From: Sporosarcina sp. JAI121
GTDB taxonomy: Bacteria > Bacillota > Bacilli > Bacillales_A > Planococcaceae
Direction: 5' to 3'
Assembly (NCBI RefSeq): GCF_013408665.1
Contig: NZ_JACCCL010000003.1
Span: 1 to 64,000, forward strand
Length of the DNA stretch: 64,000 bases
Shown here: piece after piece, positions 7,278 to 15,616 of the stretch
Position numbering within the stretch: position 1 is the stretch's first letter
Layout of the letters: every line of letters starts with the position of its first letter
Program-made: the position numbers and the translations under genes
Notes under the pieces: model-generated
Seen by the model: the letters and a program-made list of their open reading frames with translations, nothing else
The model's database searches: none
What the model was told of the DNA's origin: nothing

Positions 7278-7388
7278 TTATTTTCTTTGACCAGGTATCT
7301 TAACTTTGCCAGGTTTATCATCATATCCACCCGTGAAGATTGCAGATAGGAATGCAAAGCAAACACCTATAATTAGAATTAATGTCAT
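7278..7388 (-). CDS. Small membrane protein, 36 aa
   Basis: A previously uncalled small gene. It encodes one hydrophobic segment (TLILIIGVCFAFLSAIFTGG) followed by a short basic, polar tail (YDDKPGKVKIPGQRK). AGGAGGT lies seven bases before its ATG, a near-perfect ribosome site, and the shared terminator at 7238-7270 follows. This arrangement supports real expression. No family is recognised; a single-pass membrane peptide is inferred. Confidence 0.75.
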   Translation of the reverse strand: MTLILIIGVCFAFLSAIFTGGYDDKPGKVKIPGQRK

Positions 7389-7492
7389 GTTAGGTACCTC
7401 CTGTAAATTCATTAGTAGCTACAATAAGTATACCCTATTTTTAGTGGAATTGAAATGACAGCCGGGAAAAATTGTGACAGACCGAAGAAAAA

Positions 7493-7518
7493 TGAAACTT
7501 TCTGCTTGCTTGTCCGTA
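7493..7518 (+). promoter_or_regulatory. ECF sigma-W-type promoter
   Basis: TGAAAC (7493-7498) and CGTA (7515-7518) are separated by exactly 16 bases, a perfect match to the Bacillus sigma-W consensus. Start of transcription would be near 7526, about 30 bases before the ATG of the 100-aa membrane protein. Confidence 0.8.
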
Positions 7519-7556
7519 AATAATAGAACGACTTAAATAATACGGAGGTTATATAG

Positions 7557-7859
7557 ATGAACTTTTCAACTGGCATGAAATGGGTGACAGCGATAGCGGA
7601 AGGTTTTCTGGCGATTCCACTTATCGGGGGCCTTTATGTAATTAGCTCTGGCTATTCTATACTAGGAATCATGTTTGTTTTACATGCCATTACGTTACTT
7701 CTTTCAATTCGGGAAGGGCAAGGGAAGGCTGCTTCAATCCTCGGTCTTGTGACGAGCGTTGTGAGCGCCATCCCGTTTATAGGCTGGTTCATGCACCTTA
7801 TCACGTCAGGAGCGCTCTTCCTGTCGGCCATCACTTCTAAACGCAGAGTAAAAGTATGA
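7557..7859 (+). CDS. Membrane protein of unknown function behind an ECF promoter
   Basis: 100 aa with three or four hydrophobic segments (about residues 8-29, 33-50, 58-75 and 78-93) joined by very short loops. It ends in a basic tail (SKRRVKV). No family is recognised. ACGGAGG precedes the ATG by eight bases. The perfect sigma-W-type promoter just upstream suggests a role in envelope stress or defence against membrane-active compounds; this is inference. A bidirectional terminator separates it from the purine permease. Confidence 0.8.
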   Translation: MNFSTGMKWVTAIAEGFLAIPLIGGLYVISSGYSILGIMFVLHAITLLLSIREGQGKAASILGLVTSVVSAIPFIGWFMHLITSGALFLSAITSKRRVKV

Positions 7860-7897
7860 AAAAAGCCCTTCCGAGGATAAACGGAAGGGCTTTTTTA
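7859..7897. terminator. Bidirectional terminator
   Basis: AAAAAGCCCTTCCG-AGGATAAA-CGGAAGGGCTTTTTT lies between the convergent genes ending at 7859 and 7948. Confidence 0.9.
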
Positions 7898-7947
7898 TAG
7901 AGATAAGTTTTTTACTTGGATCGGTGTCTAGACTCCAGGCGCTTTTC

Positions 7948-9249
7948 TTAATGCGGTAAAAAGAGCAGTTGATAAGTGAATAGTACCGCGAAAATATATA
8001 AGAGGACAGGAACTTGTTTCCCTTTTCCTTTCACGACTTTTAAAAGCGGGTATGTGATGAAACCAAGAGCGATTCCTGTCGCAATACTAGACGTGAGGGG
8101 CATTGTCAAGATGACAAGGAAGGCTGGGAATGCTTCATCGAAGGAATCCCAATCAATGTCTTTAATCACGCCGATCATCAAGCTCCCAACGATTATCAAA
8201 GCAGGAGCGGTAATTGCAGACACACCTGACAATGTACTGACAAGCGGACCGAAAAATGCCGCAACGATGAAGAGGACTGAGACGGTCAGCGTTGTCAATC
8301 CAGTCCGTCCGCCTACCGCAACCCCGGATGACGATTCGATGTACGCCGATGTCGGACTTGTTCCGAACATGGATCCGATTGTTGTTGCAACAGAATCCGC
8401 AAGTAAAGCATGACGTGCACGGGGGAGTTTATTGCCTTTCATCAGGCCTGCCTGTTTTGCGACACCGATCATCGTGCCGGTGGTATCGAACAGGGTAACG
8501 ATGAGAAAGGCGAAAACTACGCCATACAAACCATGTGAAATGACGTCACCAAATGCAGTAATTGGATTCCAGACAAGAATCCCTTCCGGCAAGTGAGGCA
8601 GTTTCCATAGGGCACCTTCAAATTTGAGCTGCCCTGTAATGGTTGCAACGATACCCGTCAAAATCATTCCGATGAAAATCGAACCGTAAACATTCAATGT
8701 CATAAGAATGGTTGTCACAAGAAGTCCAAACAAAGCCAACATGACAGGCGGAGAAGTGAGGTCGCCCAGCTTCACAAGGTTTGCTTCGTGGGGGGCAACA
8801 AGTCCCGACAGCCGTAAACCGATGAAGGCGATAAATAATCCTATCCCCGCCGTAATTCCAAGCTTCAAACTTTCCGGAATGGATTCGATCAGTTTTTCAC
8901 GGAAAGATGTCAAGGATAACAAAACAAATAATAGTCCTGCTACGAATACCGCGGAAAAGGCGGTCATATAATCGAGTTGTCCATCAGATGCAAGCACAAC
9001 CGATGTAAAATAAGCGTTCAAACCCATTCCTGGGGCGATGGCGATCGGATAATTGGCGAAAAGCGCCATCCACAGCGTACCGATAACCGCAGCGATAATC
9101 GTTGCGATAAATACTTGTTCAAACGGTACACCAGCGTCAGCAAGAATAATCGGATTGACGATGACGATATAGGCCATTGTCAAAAAAGTCGTCATACCAG
9201 CCAATACTTCCGTTTTCACAGTGGTATTATGTTTTTTTAAATGAAACAA
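7948..9249 (-). CDS. pbuG: NCS2-family hypoxanthine/guanine permease (PbuG-like)
   Basis: 433 aa, the size of AzgA/PbuG permeases. It imports purine bases by proton symport through the cytoplasmic membrane. The N-terminal EVLAGMTTFLTMAYIVIVNP, the APGMGLNAYF motif and the later LFDTTGTMIGVAKQAGL are hallmarks of this branch of NCS2. About 12-14 membrane segments are visible. AAAGGAG lies seven bases before a TTG start. Upstream are two PurBox-like sequences. The exact substrate (hypoxanthine/guanine or adenine) cannot be told from sequence. Confidence 0.9.
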   Translation of the reverse strand: MFHLKKHNTTVKTEVLAGMTTFLTMAYIVIVNPIILADAGVPFEQVFIATIIAAVIGTLWMALFANYPIAIAPGMGLNAYFTSVVLASDGQLDYMTAFSAVFVAGLLFVLLSLTSFREKLIESIPESLKLGITAGIGLFIAFIGLRLSGLVAPHEANLVKLGDLTSPPVMLALFGLLVTTILMTLNVYGSIFIGMILTGIVATITGQLKFEGALWKLPHLPEGILVWNPITAFGDVISHGLYGVVFAFLIVTLFDTTGTMIGVAKQAGLMKGNKLPRARHALLADSVATTIGSMFGTSPTSAYIESSSGVAVGGRTGLTTLTVSVLFIVAAFFGPLVSTLSGVSAITAPALIIVGSLMIGVIKDIDWDSFDEAFPAFLVILTMPLTSSIATGIALGFITYPLLKVVKGKGKQVPVLLYIFAVLFTYQLLFLPH

Positions 9250-9265
9250 CGGAATTCTCCTTTCA

Positions 9266-9309
9266 GAATACGAACGAAATGAAGTACATTTACAATAATA
9301 TTCGTTTTT
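9266..9309 (-). promoter_or_regulatory. Putative PurR operator (paired PurBoxes)
   Basis: Two 14-base boxes with CGAA cores face each other: 9266-9279 on the plus strand (9 of 14 to AWWWCCGAACWWTT) and 9296-9309 on the minus strand (11 of 14). They are separated by 16 bases, the spacing known for PurR sites. They lie 17-60 bases before the permease start. No purine riboswitch is visible. Confidence 0.55.
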
Positions 9310-9405
9310 AGGTCAAAATTCAACTCTGAAATATAATCCGGGAATTCGTAATATTCGAATGTCGCTTGTACAATTGAAGTACAAGAAACGAAAGGGGAAA
9401 TTCAA

Positions 9406-10230
9406 ATGTCAAAACGATTCACCGGAACAATTGAACTTGCAAATGGTGTGAAAATGCCGCAATTAGGACTCGGCGTCTATAAGATGACGGATTCCGGGCA
9501 GACGGTCGAAGCAATTACATACGCAATAGAAACAGGATACCGCGCCATTGATACGGCGGCAATCTACGAGAACGAAAGAGAAACCGGGGAGGCAGTCCGT
9601 CATTCTGGTGTTCCACGGGAAGAGCTGTTCATTACATCGAAAGTATGGAATACCGATCAAGGATACGACTCGACATTACGTGCATTCGAGGAATCATTAG
9701 AGAAACTGGGTCTCGATTATTTGGATTTATATTTGACGCATTGGCCTGTGTCCGAAAAGTATGTTGAAACGTATAAAGCGATAGAACGGTTGTATGATGA
9801 AAAACTCATTCGAGCCACGGGCGTCTCCAATCATCATGCCCATCACCTAGAAAAAGTCTTCGTAAAAGCAAATGTCGCTCCGATGGTGAATCAGATTGAG
9901 CTTCATCCGCATCTAACACAGGAATCGCTGCGGGCATTTTGTAAAGAGAACGGCATCGCCGTGACTTCTTGGTCACCGCTTGCACGCGGAAAGCTGCTTG
10001 CAGAACCGACGCTTCTTCATATCGGCGAACATTACGGAAAAACACCTGCCCAAGTAATCATTCGTTGGCATTTGCAAAATGATCTTATCGTCATACCGAA
10101 ATCAGTGACGCCTGAACGAATCCGGGAAAACAGTGAAGTTGCTGATTTTGAATTATCATCCGAGGAAATGGCTTCAATTAATGAACTTAATCGTAATGAG
10201 CGGGCGGGTACTGACCCGGATACGTATTAA
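9406..10230 (+). CDS. Aldo/keto reductase (YvgN/glyoxal-reductase type)
   Basis: 274 aa, a single AKR barrel. It reduces aldehydes such as methylglyoxal with NADPH in the cytosol. The catalytic tetrad is complete: D49, Y54, K79 and H112. The NADPH-binding end is present (IPKSVTPERIRENSEV). GAAAGGGGAAA precedes ATG 9406. It is transcribed away from the permease and has no clear intrinsic terminator, but a hairpin repeat begins 40 bases after its stop. The natural substrate is uncertain. Confidence 0.92.
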   Translation: MSKRFTGTIELANGVKMPQLGLGVYKMTDSGQTVEAITYAIETGYRAIDTAAIYENERETGEAVRHSGVPREELFITSKVWNTDQGYDSTLRAFEESLEKLGLDYLDLYLTHWPVSEKYVETYKAIERLYDEKLIRATGVSNHHAHHLEKVFVKANVAPMVNQIELHPHLTQESLRAFCKENGIAVTSWSPLARGKLLAEPTLLHIGEHYGKTPAQVIIRWHLQNDLIVIPKSVTPERIRENSEVADFELSSEEMASINELNRNERAGTDPDTY

Positions 10231-10270
10231 TATTGAGAATAGTTAAGTTGAAATAAAGAACCCCATTGAA

Positions 10271-10370
10271 TCCGCTTGGCGCTTTGGGGATGCCTCTCGC
10301 CGTAAGCCTGGATTAGGCGCTTCGCATCCAGTCTTACGGCTTCGGCTACCCCTTTGCCGCGCCTTCGCTA
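10271..10370 (+). repeat. Type A hairpin repeat, GCCGTAAG variant
   Basis: Central stem GCCGTAAG / CTTACGGC, a compensated variant of GCGATAAG / CTTATCGC seen elsewhere. Outer stem GGGGATGCC / GGCTACCCC. Lies 40 bases past the aldo/keto reductase gene. Confidence 0.85.
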
Positions 10371-10523
10371 GGGTGTTCATTATCGAAAGGGTCATGATTT
10401 TGAGATGTATTGGCTGAGATTATAATGTGATTACTAGTTGATACTAATTTAATTCAAGAAAGAAGCACTACAGGTGCAGGTTTAATTCCCGATAATGAAA
10501 TGTGCTTTCTTACATAGACCATC

Positions 10524-10620
10524 CAGCGCAGGCGCGACTTCGTGGTAGCCGGAGCGATAAGACTGAAAGTGGTCTTCTTTCTGGCTTATCGCGGGAGGCA
10601 TCCACAAAGCGGCGAAGCGT
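10524..10620 (-). repeat. Type A hairpin repeat, reverse orientation
   Basis: Starts AGCGCAGGCGCG and ends GCGGCGAAGCG. Central stem GCGATAAG / CTTATCGC. Orientation is opposite to the neighbouring copy. Confidence 0.8.
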
Positions 10621-10664
10621 GTATTATGGTCAATCCTAATTCGATTCTATAACGGCGGACTTTT

Positions 10665-10797
10665 TCAGTGACCTCCCCTAAGCCTAGCTGCTGCGCTACT
10701 AGTCTTACGTCTTCGGCTACCCGGTGTCCAGTCACTGACAAAATTCATGTCCTAGGAATTTTGTCAGCAGCTGGCACCGAATAGCGCCTTCGCTTGG
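10665..10797 (+). repeat. Type A-like repeat with an inserted second hairpin
   Basis: The core TAAGCCTAG...CTAGTCTTA is followed by an extra hairpin at 10722-10778 with arms CTGACAAAATTC / GAATTTTGTCAG (12 bp, perfect), before the usual right end GCGCCTTCGCTTGG. The left side carries GGACTTTTTCAGTGACC, resembling an insertion-sequence end. Confidence 0.65.
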
Positions 10798-10833
10798 TTT
10801 ATATAGTTTTTAATTTGTTCAATAAATATAGAA

Positions 10834-10869
10834 ATGCCATAGAGAAATAATCTCCATGGCACTTTTTTA
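10834..10869. terminator. Terminator-like hairpin after the pseudouridine synthase
   Basis: TGCCAT-AGAG-AAATAAT-CTCC-ATGGCA, followed on the plus strand by six T. It lies just past the leftward stop codon and has a weaker T-rich tail on that strand. Confidence 0.6.
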
Positions 10870-10870
10870 C

Positions 10871-11716
10871 CTATTTCATTTCAATAAGTGTCTGTTCTTC
10901 TGTAAATGGGTGAATGAATGATACCGCGGTTGCGGTTAACCGGTACTTTCCATCTTCCGTTTCGCTGCCCTCATAGAGTGTATCGCCTGTAACGGGATGT
11001 CCGAGATGCGACAAATGTACGCGGATCTGGTGTGTGCGTCCCGTCTCAAGATCTGCTTCGACAATTGTCGTATTCTCTTTGCGTTCAATCATCCGGAAGT
11101 TTGTAATGGCAGATTGGCCGGACATTGAAACAAGTCGTTTTGCCGGATGATGGCGGTCCCGCCCGATCGGGAGTCTGATTGTGCCTTTAGGCCTTTTCAA
11201 GTAGCCATCCACTTCCGCAATGTATTTCCTTGAAATATCGTTGTTTTCAATCATGCGGTCGAAAAGTGATTTTGAAATCGGATGCTTCGCAATGAGAACA
11301 ACGCCCGAAGTTCCTTTATCAAGGCGATGGATATGCTCTGCATAGTCACCGCCATTTTTTTGAACATATGCCATGACGGCATTCATCAGTGTCCCGGTGT
11401 CACGCGGTCCATCGGGGTGCGTTGATATGCCGGCAGGTTTTACGACAGCCAGGATATGTTCGTCCTCAAAGAGGACGGTTAATTCAACATTATCGTCAGG
11501 TACATATGTTGACGTTGCATCGGGAAAGGTAAATACCAATTCGGTACCTGCCGCCAGTGGACCTTTCCAATCGTCTACCGGCTCGCCTTTTGCATCCAGC
11601 ACACTTTTCGCCATACGCATAAGGTGGACCGTCTTTTTCCCGCCTAGCCATTTGTCTTTGAGCAAATGCTCGACCGTCATATTATCTTCTTGGGTTTTAT
11701 AATGAAATAACGCCAT
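10871..11716 (-). CDS. RluA-family pseudouridine synthase
   Basis: 281 aa. It isomerises specific uridines to pseudouridine in rRNA or tRNA. The catalytic motif HRLDKGTSGVVL contains the invariant aspartate, followed by typical GRTHQIRVHLSHLGHPVTGD. The N-terminal region (VEHLLKDKWLGGKKTVHLMRM) resembles a short S4-like RNA-binding part. GGAAGGAATGATTTGA precedes the ATG. Close to B. subtilis YjbO/YhcT-type paralogues; the target base cannot be assigned from sequence. Confidence 0.9.
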   Translation of the reverse strand: MALFHYKTQEDNMTVEHLLKDKWLGGKKTVHLMRMAKSVLDAKGEPVDDWKGPLAAGTELVFTFPDATSTYVPDDNVELTVLFEDEHILAVVKPAGISTHPDGPRDTGTLMNAVMAYVQKNGGDYAEHIHRLDKGTSGVVLIAKHPISKSLFDRMIENNDISRKYIAEVDGYLKRPKGTIRLPIGRDRHHPAKRLVSMSGQSAITNFRMIERKENTTIVEADLETGRTHQIRVHLSHLGHPVTGDTLYEGSETEDGKYRLTATAVSFIHPFTEEQTLIEMK

Positions 11717-11745
11717 TCAAATCATTCCTTCCTGTACGTTCATCA

Positions 11746-12225
11746 TTACTTACCTTCGAATTCATTGAAAAATGCACGGATATTCTCTTCCGGCTGTGCG
11801 CCGACCATCCGTCCTACTTCTTTTCCGTCCTTGTAGTGGATGAGTGCAGGCCATGATTCGATTTTATACTCCGTATCCATTCCAACTCTATCGCCAAATT
11901 CAAGCATATTGTATTGCTGTACATTGACACCCATCTCTTTCGCTATTGGCATCATGACAGGCGTCATTTGCATGCAATATTGGCATTCCGGGTGGAAATA
12001 GTATGCGGTCACCGATTTACCGTCCTCGATTTGTTTGAAAAGGGTATCCGGCAGGACGATATTGTTGTAGTTTTCATCACCGATCAAATCGATTGTCGGT
12101 TGTGCAAGGTTTTTCGTTCCGTATGGATTGTCTTTCAGCTTCGACTCATTCGATTTGTTCGACAGTACGACGACAAGAACGAAGATGGCGATAATGACAC
12201 CGCCGATGATCAATAATTTTTTCAT
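11746..12225 (-). CDS. Membrane-anchored thioredoxin-like protein
   Basis: 159 aa. A single N-terminal membrane segment (about residues 3-22, LLIIGGVIIAIFVLVVVL) anchors an extracytoplasmic thioredoxin fold with the redox motif CQYC at about residues 82-85 and the cis-proline region ESWPALIHYKDG. It begins one base after the bdbC-like gene ends, so the two should form a thiol-disulfide pair: this protein as the oxidant of secreted proteins and BdbC as its quinone-coupled partner. Confidence 0.85.
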   Translation of the reverse strand: MKKLLIIGGVIIAIFVLVVVLSNKSNESKLKDNPYGTKNLAQPTIDLIGDENYNNIVLPDTLFKQIEDGKSVTAYYFHPECQYCMQMTPVMMPIAKEMGVNVQQYNMLEFGDRVGMDTEYKIESWPALIHYKDGKEVGRMVGAQPEENIRAFFNEFEGK

Positions 12226-12226
12226 G

Positions 12227-12652
12227 TTACTTCGACTCCTTCTGCCATTTCATCATGAAAAGGCTTGTGATAAAGATGACTAGAAATGCTGTAAGCGCCA
12301 AGAAAGGAATGGTGATAAAACCAAGATAGTTAATGTACTGTCCGGTGCAAGATACATTCCCGCATGCCGGCGCGCTATCACTTAGAAAACTGAGCTTTTG
12401 AATTCCGTAATGATAAAGGGAAATACCTCCTCCTACAACAGAGAAAACTGCTGTTGTCAAAGCGATCCGTGCATTTTTTTGGAACAGGGCAACGCCTGAA
12501 ATAAGGACAATTGGATACATCAGAATCCGCTGGTACCAACAAAGCGTACAAGGCTCATATCCGCGCACCTCTGAAAAGTATAACGAACCGAGCGTCGCAA
12601 CCAATGAAACAGTCCAAATAAAAATGAGACCGTTTTCCATACGTTTTTGCAT
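12227..12652 (-). CDS. bdbC: DsbB/BdbC-like thiol-disulfide oxidoreductase
   Basis: 141 aa with four membrane segments. It reoxidises a thioredoxin-like partner and passes electrons to quinone. Both cysteine pairs are present: EPCTLCWYQRILMYP near residue 35 and ACGNVSC near residue 97, matching the DsbB family. GGGAGTTGATAAA precedes ATG. It is the first gene of a two-gene operon with the membrane-anchored thioredoxin. Confidence 0.92.
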   Translation of the reverse strand: MQKRMENGLIFIWTVSLVATLGSLYFSEVRGYEPCTLCWYQRILMYPIVLISGVALFQKNARIALTTAVFSVVGGGISLYHYGIQKLSFLSDSAPACGNVSCTGQYINYLGFITIPFLALTAFLVIFITSLFMMKWQKESK

Positions 12653-12783
12653 TTTATCAACTCCCGCTTGTGGAACTACATATACACTTGATTATAGGGG
12701 GTCGTATTAAGCAAGTAAAATATTATTAACTGTAGGGACAGTACGATATACTGAAGAGAAACAGGTGGGAAGAGGTGTATCGA

Positions 12784-14328
12784 ATGAGCGAAGAATTTGA
12801 TTTGTCTGAGTTTGAAATAAGCATGGTTATTCGTCAGATGGAGTTTAGTGATATAAAGAAGCTTTTAAGTATGCAGGAATTATGTTTTCCCGGGATGGAA
12901 CCTTGGGAAGAGGGACATCTGAAAAGCCATTTGGAGACTTTTCCAGAAGGGCAGATGGTGGCTGAATTGGATGGGGAAATTATCGGTTCATGCTCCAGTC
13001 TTATCATCAACTTCGATGAGTATGACGATCGCCATACATGGGATGATGTAACGGATGAAGGATATATTACAAACCACAATCCCGACGGCTATAATATGTA
13101 CGGCATTGAAGTGATGGTGCACCCCGACTACCGTCGCATGAAGGTCGGGCAGCGTTTGTACGAAGCGAGAAAAGAGCTTGCAAGAGAGCTCAATCTGAAG
13201 TCGATCATCCTTGGCGGCCGAATTCCGAACTACCATAAATTCGCTGAAGAAATGTCGCCGCGTGAATATGTAGATTCTGTGTCGCGCCATAAAATCTATG
13301 ATCCTGTACTGACATTCCAGCTGATGAACGATTTTACATTGATGCGTGTCAATCCGAACTACTTGCCGGACGACAAAGCGTCTAAGAAATATGCAACGCT
13401 TATGGAATGGAACAATGTTGATTATAAACCGGTGACGAAGCGCCATTTCAAAACAAGTTATCCTGTACGGATTTGTGTCGTCCAATACTTGATGCGTAAA
13501 ATTTCTTCGTTCGAAGAGATGGCTCATCAGTGTGAATACTTCGTTGACGTCGCATCCGATGCCAACTCCGATTTCGTCGTCTTCCCGGAAATATTCACGA
13601 CCCAGCTCATGTCATTTATGGATGAAATATCACCGAGCCAGGCAGTTCGTAAAATGACAGAGTATACACCGCAATATATAGAGCTGTTCATGAATCTTGC
13701 AGTGCGTTACAACGTCAATATTATCGGCGGATCTCATTTTGTCGAGGAAGAGGACGAAGAAATCTATAACATCTCCTATTTGTTCCGCAGAGACGGTTCG
13801 ATTGAAAAACAATATAAGATTCACATCACTCCAAACGAACGGAAATGGTGGGGAATCAGTGCCGGGGATGCGGTGCGCGTGTTCGATACAGACTGCGGGA
13901 AAATCGCAATCCAAATTTGCTATGACATTGAATTCCCAGAATTGGCACGTATTGCGACAGATGCGGGTGCGAATATTATCTTCACACCGTTTTGCACGGA
14001 AGACCGCCAAGGCTATTTGCGTGTACGGTATTGTGCACAAGCACGGGCGGTGGAGAATCAAATATATACCGTCATATCCGGAACGGTCGGCAACTTGCCG
14101 CAGACGGAAAATATGGACATCCAATATGCCCAATCAGCGATATTCGCTCCGTCCGATTTCGAATTCGCTCGTGACGGCATCGTCGGCGAGACGAATGCCA
14201 ACTTGGAAATGGTGCTGATTGGTGATGTTGACCTTGAAATTCTACGACGCCAACGTCAGGATGGGACGGTCAAGCAGTTGAAGGACAGAAGGCATGATGT
14301 ATATCGTATTGAGTATAAGAAAGATTGA
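12784..14328 (+). CDS. GNAT acetyltransferase / carbon-nitrogen hydrolase fusion
   Basis: 514 aa. Residues about 10-200 form a GNAT domain (VMVHPDYRRMKVGQRLYEAR is the acetyl-CoA loop). Residues about 225-500 form a nitrilase-superfamily hydrolase with the E-K-C triad visible in FPEIF, HITPNERKW and QICYDIEFPELAR. The order matches B. subtilis YhcX. The substrates are unknown; an amide-to-acyl transfer coupling is possible. ATG 12784 is preceded by AAGAGGTG; a GTG nine bases earlier overlaps that site. Confidence 0.9.
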   Translation: MSEEFDLSEFEISMVIRQMEFSDIKKLLSMQELCFPGMEPWEEGHLKSHLETFPEGQMVAELDGEIIGSCSSLIINFDEYDDRHTWDDVTDEGYITNHNPDGYNMYGIEVMVHPDYRRMKVGQRLYEARKELARELNLKSIILGGRIPNYHKFAEEMSPREYVDSVSRHKIYDPVLTFQLMNDFTLMRVNPNYLPDDKASKKYATLMEWNNVDYKPVTKRHFKTSYPVRICVVQYLMRKISSFEEMAHQCEYFVDVASDANSDFVVFPEIFTTQLMSFMDEISPSQAVRKMTEYTPQYIELFMNLAVRYNVNIIGGSHFVEEEDEEIYNISYLFRRDGSIEKQYKIHITPNERKWWGISAGDAVRVFDTDCGKIAIQICYDIEFPELARIATDAGANIIFTPFCTEDRQGYLRVRYCAQARAVENQIYTVISGTVGNLPQTENMDIQYAQSAIFAPSDFEFARDGIVGETNANLEMVLIGDVDLEILRRQRQDGTVKQLKDRRHDVYRIEYKKD

Positions 14329-14333
14329 ATGTG

Positions 14334-14380
14334 AAAAACAGCCACGTATATCGGGAAATCCGAGATACGTGGCTGTTTTG
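14334..14380. terminator. Bidirectional terminator
   Basis: AAAAACAGCCACGTAT-ATCGGGAAATCCGAG-ATACGTGGCTGTTTT, a long stem between the convergent fusion gene and rsgA. Confidence 0.92.
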
Positions 14381-14386
14381 TCTAGT

Positions 14387-15469
14387 TTATTTCTTCTTTG
14401 AAGGATGTTTTCGCATGCTTTTCGTTATCTTTTTCCACTTATTACGTTCCTCTGCTTGCGCGGCGGAGTCCATTTTTCTCTCGAGGAATGCCAATTCTTT
14501 TTGGAGTTTCAGATAACTGGCATAGCGATCATCAGGTAAAGCACCATTGGAGAGTGCTTCCTGTACTGCGCATCCCGGTTCATTGTTATGTTGGCAATCG
14601 TTAAATTTACATGCTTCAGCAAATGCTTCCACGTCTTTAAAACCTGAATCGAGGCTCTCGCTATTGTCCCAGAGCTGGAATTCCCTCATGCCGGGCGTAT
14701 CGATAAGTACACCGCCATCTGGAATCTTAACAAGTTCCCGATGGGTCGTAGTATGCCGGCCTTTATCGTCATCATCACGGATATCTTGAACAACCATCGT
14801 TTCTCCGCCGCAAATGGCGTTGGTGAGGGATGATTTTCCTACACCTGAAGAACCTAATAACGCCGCAGTTTTACCGTCTTTCAAAAGTGCAGTCAGTGCA
14901 TCAATGCCTTCACCTGTGACGTTACTCACCGCAAAAACATCTGCACCCAATGCTATATTGCGTGCTTCTTCAATATAATGGGAAGGATCATCGCACACGT
15001 CTTTCTTGGTCAGCACGATGACGGGAATTGCACCAGAATCATAGGCGGCAACCAGATACCGTTCCAATCGTCTTGCATTGAAATCTTTATTCATCGACAT
15101 GACTAGAAAAACGATATCAATGTTTACCGCGATTATCTGTTCAACAATCGTCGTGCCGGCCGCTTTCCTGGAGAACAGCGATGTTCGCGGTAAAATGGCA
15201 TGGATGATGCCGCGTTCTTCGCCCGGCATCCTTTCCACTGCGACCCAGTCGCCGACAGCCGGGAAATCCCGTCGATCATCGGCTTCATATTGCATTGTCC
15301 CCGAACAAACGGAAAGCCACTCACCTTCGTTTGTAACAACACGGTACATTCTTTTATGTTCGAGCGTGACCCGTCCAGGGACGCATTTCTTTACTTTTAA
15401 GTTTTCGTTCAACTCTTCCCAATTCGCTTCGTGGGATGTATTCCAACCGTACTCGTTTATAGAAATCAA
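14387..15469 (-). CDS. rsgA: Ribosome small-subunit GTPase RsgA
   Basis: 360 aa. A circularly permuted GTPase that helps mature the 30S subunit. The order G4 (TKKD, residues 154-157), P-loop GSSGVGKSS (206-214), DTPG (257-260) is diagnostic. The zinc-binding C287, C292, H294 and C300 follow, and an N-terminal OB-fold precedes. It is longer than B. subtilis YloQ (about 300 aa), so it may be a second paralogue. AGGAGG lies eight bases before a TTG start. A promoter, small ORF and terminator precede it, suggesting leader control. Confidence 0.93.
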   Translation of the reverse strand: MISINEYGWNTSHEANWEELNENLKVKKCVPGRVTLEHKRMYRVVTNEGEWLSVCSGTMQYEADDRRDFPAVGDWVAVERMPGEERGIIHAILPRTSLFSRKAAGTTIVEQIIAVNIDIVFLVMSMNKDFNARRLERYLVAAYDSGAIPVIVLTKKDVCDDPSHYIEEARNIALGADVFAVSNVTGEGIDALTALLKDGKTAALLGSSGVGKSSLTNAICGGETMVVQDIRDDDDKGRHTTTHRELVKIPDGGVLIDTPGMREFQLWDNSESLDSGFKDVEAFAEACKFNDCQHNNEPGCAVQEALSNGALPDDRYASYLKLQKELAFLERKMDSAAQAEERNKWKKITKSMRKHPSKKK

Positions 15470-15506
15470 TTTGTTTTCCTCCTATTATGTGCATACTTGA
15501 ATAGCG

Positions 15507-15536
15507 CAAGGTGCCCACTTATGCCCTGAGCGTCTG
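15507..15536 (-). promoter_or_regulatory. Hairpin in the rsgA leader
   Basis: AGGTGCC pairs with GGCACCT around a 20-base loop, about 25 bases upstream of the rsgA ribosome site and downstream of the leader terminator. Confidence 0.5.
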
Positions 15537-15557
15537 GCACCTATGGCTAGACAATAA

Positions 15558-15594
15558 AAAGCCGTGAGTCCTGATCGGACACCACGGCTTTCAC
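15558..15594 (-). terminator. Leader terminator upstream of rsgA
   Basis: On the minus strand AAAGCCGTG-GTGTCCGATCAGGACT-CACGGCTTT, followed by TTATTG. It ends a short transcript that starts at 15721-15749, 90 bases before rsgA. Its loop contains GTCCGATC, complementary to GATCGGAC inside the small ORF. Confidence 0.8.
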
Positions 15595-15616
15595 GCGCAT
15601 AACAGAATAAGCATGC

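Noticed and set aside
7976..9240. Several open frames of 68-145 codons opposite the permease gene
   Set aside because: They lie antisense to a clear NCS2 permease, lack ribosome sites and have no recognisable family.
9250..9400. Purine riboswitch before the permease gene
   Set aside because: The conserved core of purine riboswitches is not present on the relevant strand; only PurBox-like sites are seen.
13630..14133. 167- to 179-codon frames antisense to the GNAT-nitrilase gene
   Set aside because: Shadows of the strong coding frame on the plus strand.
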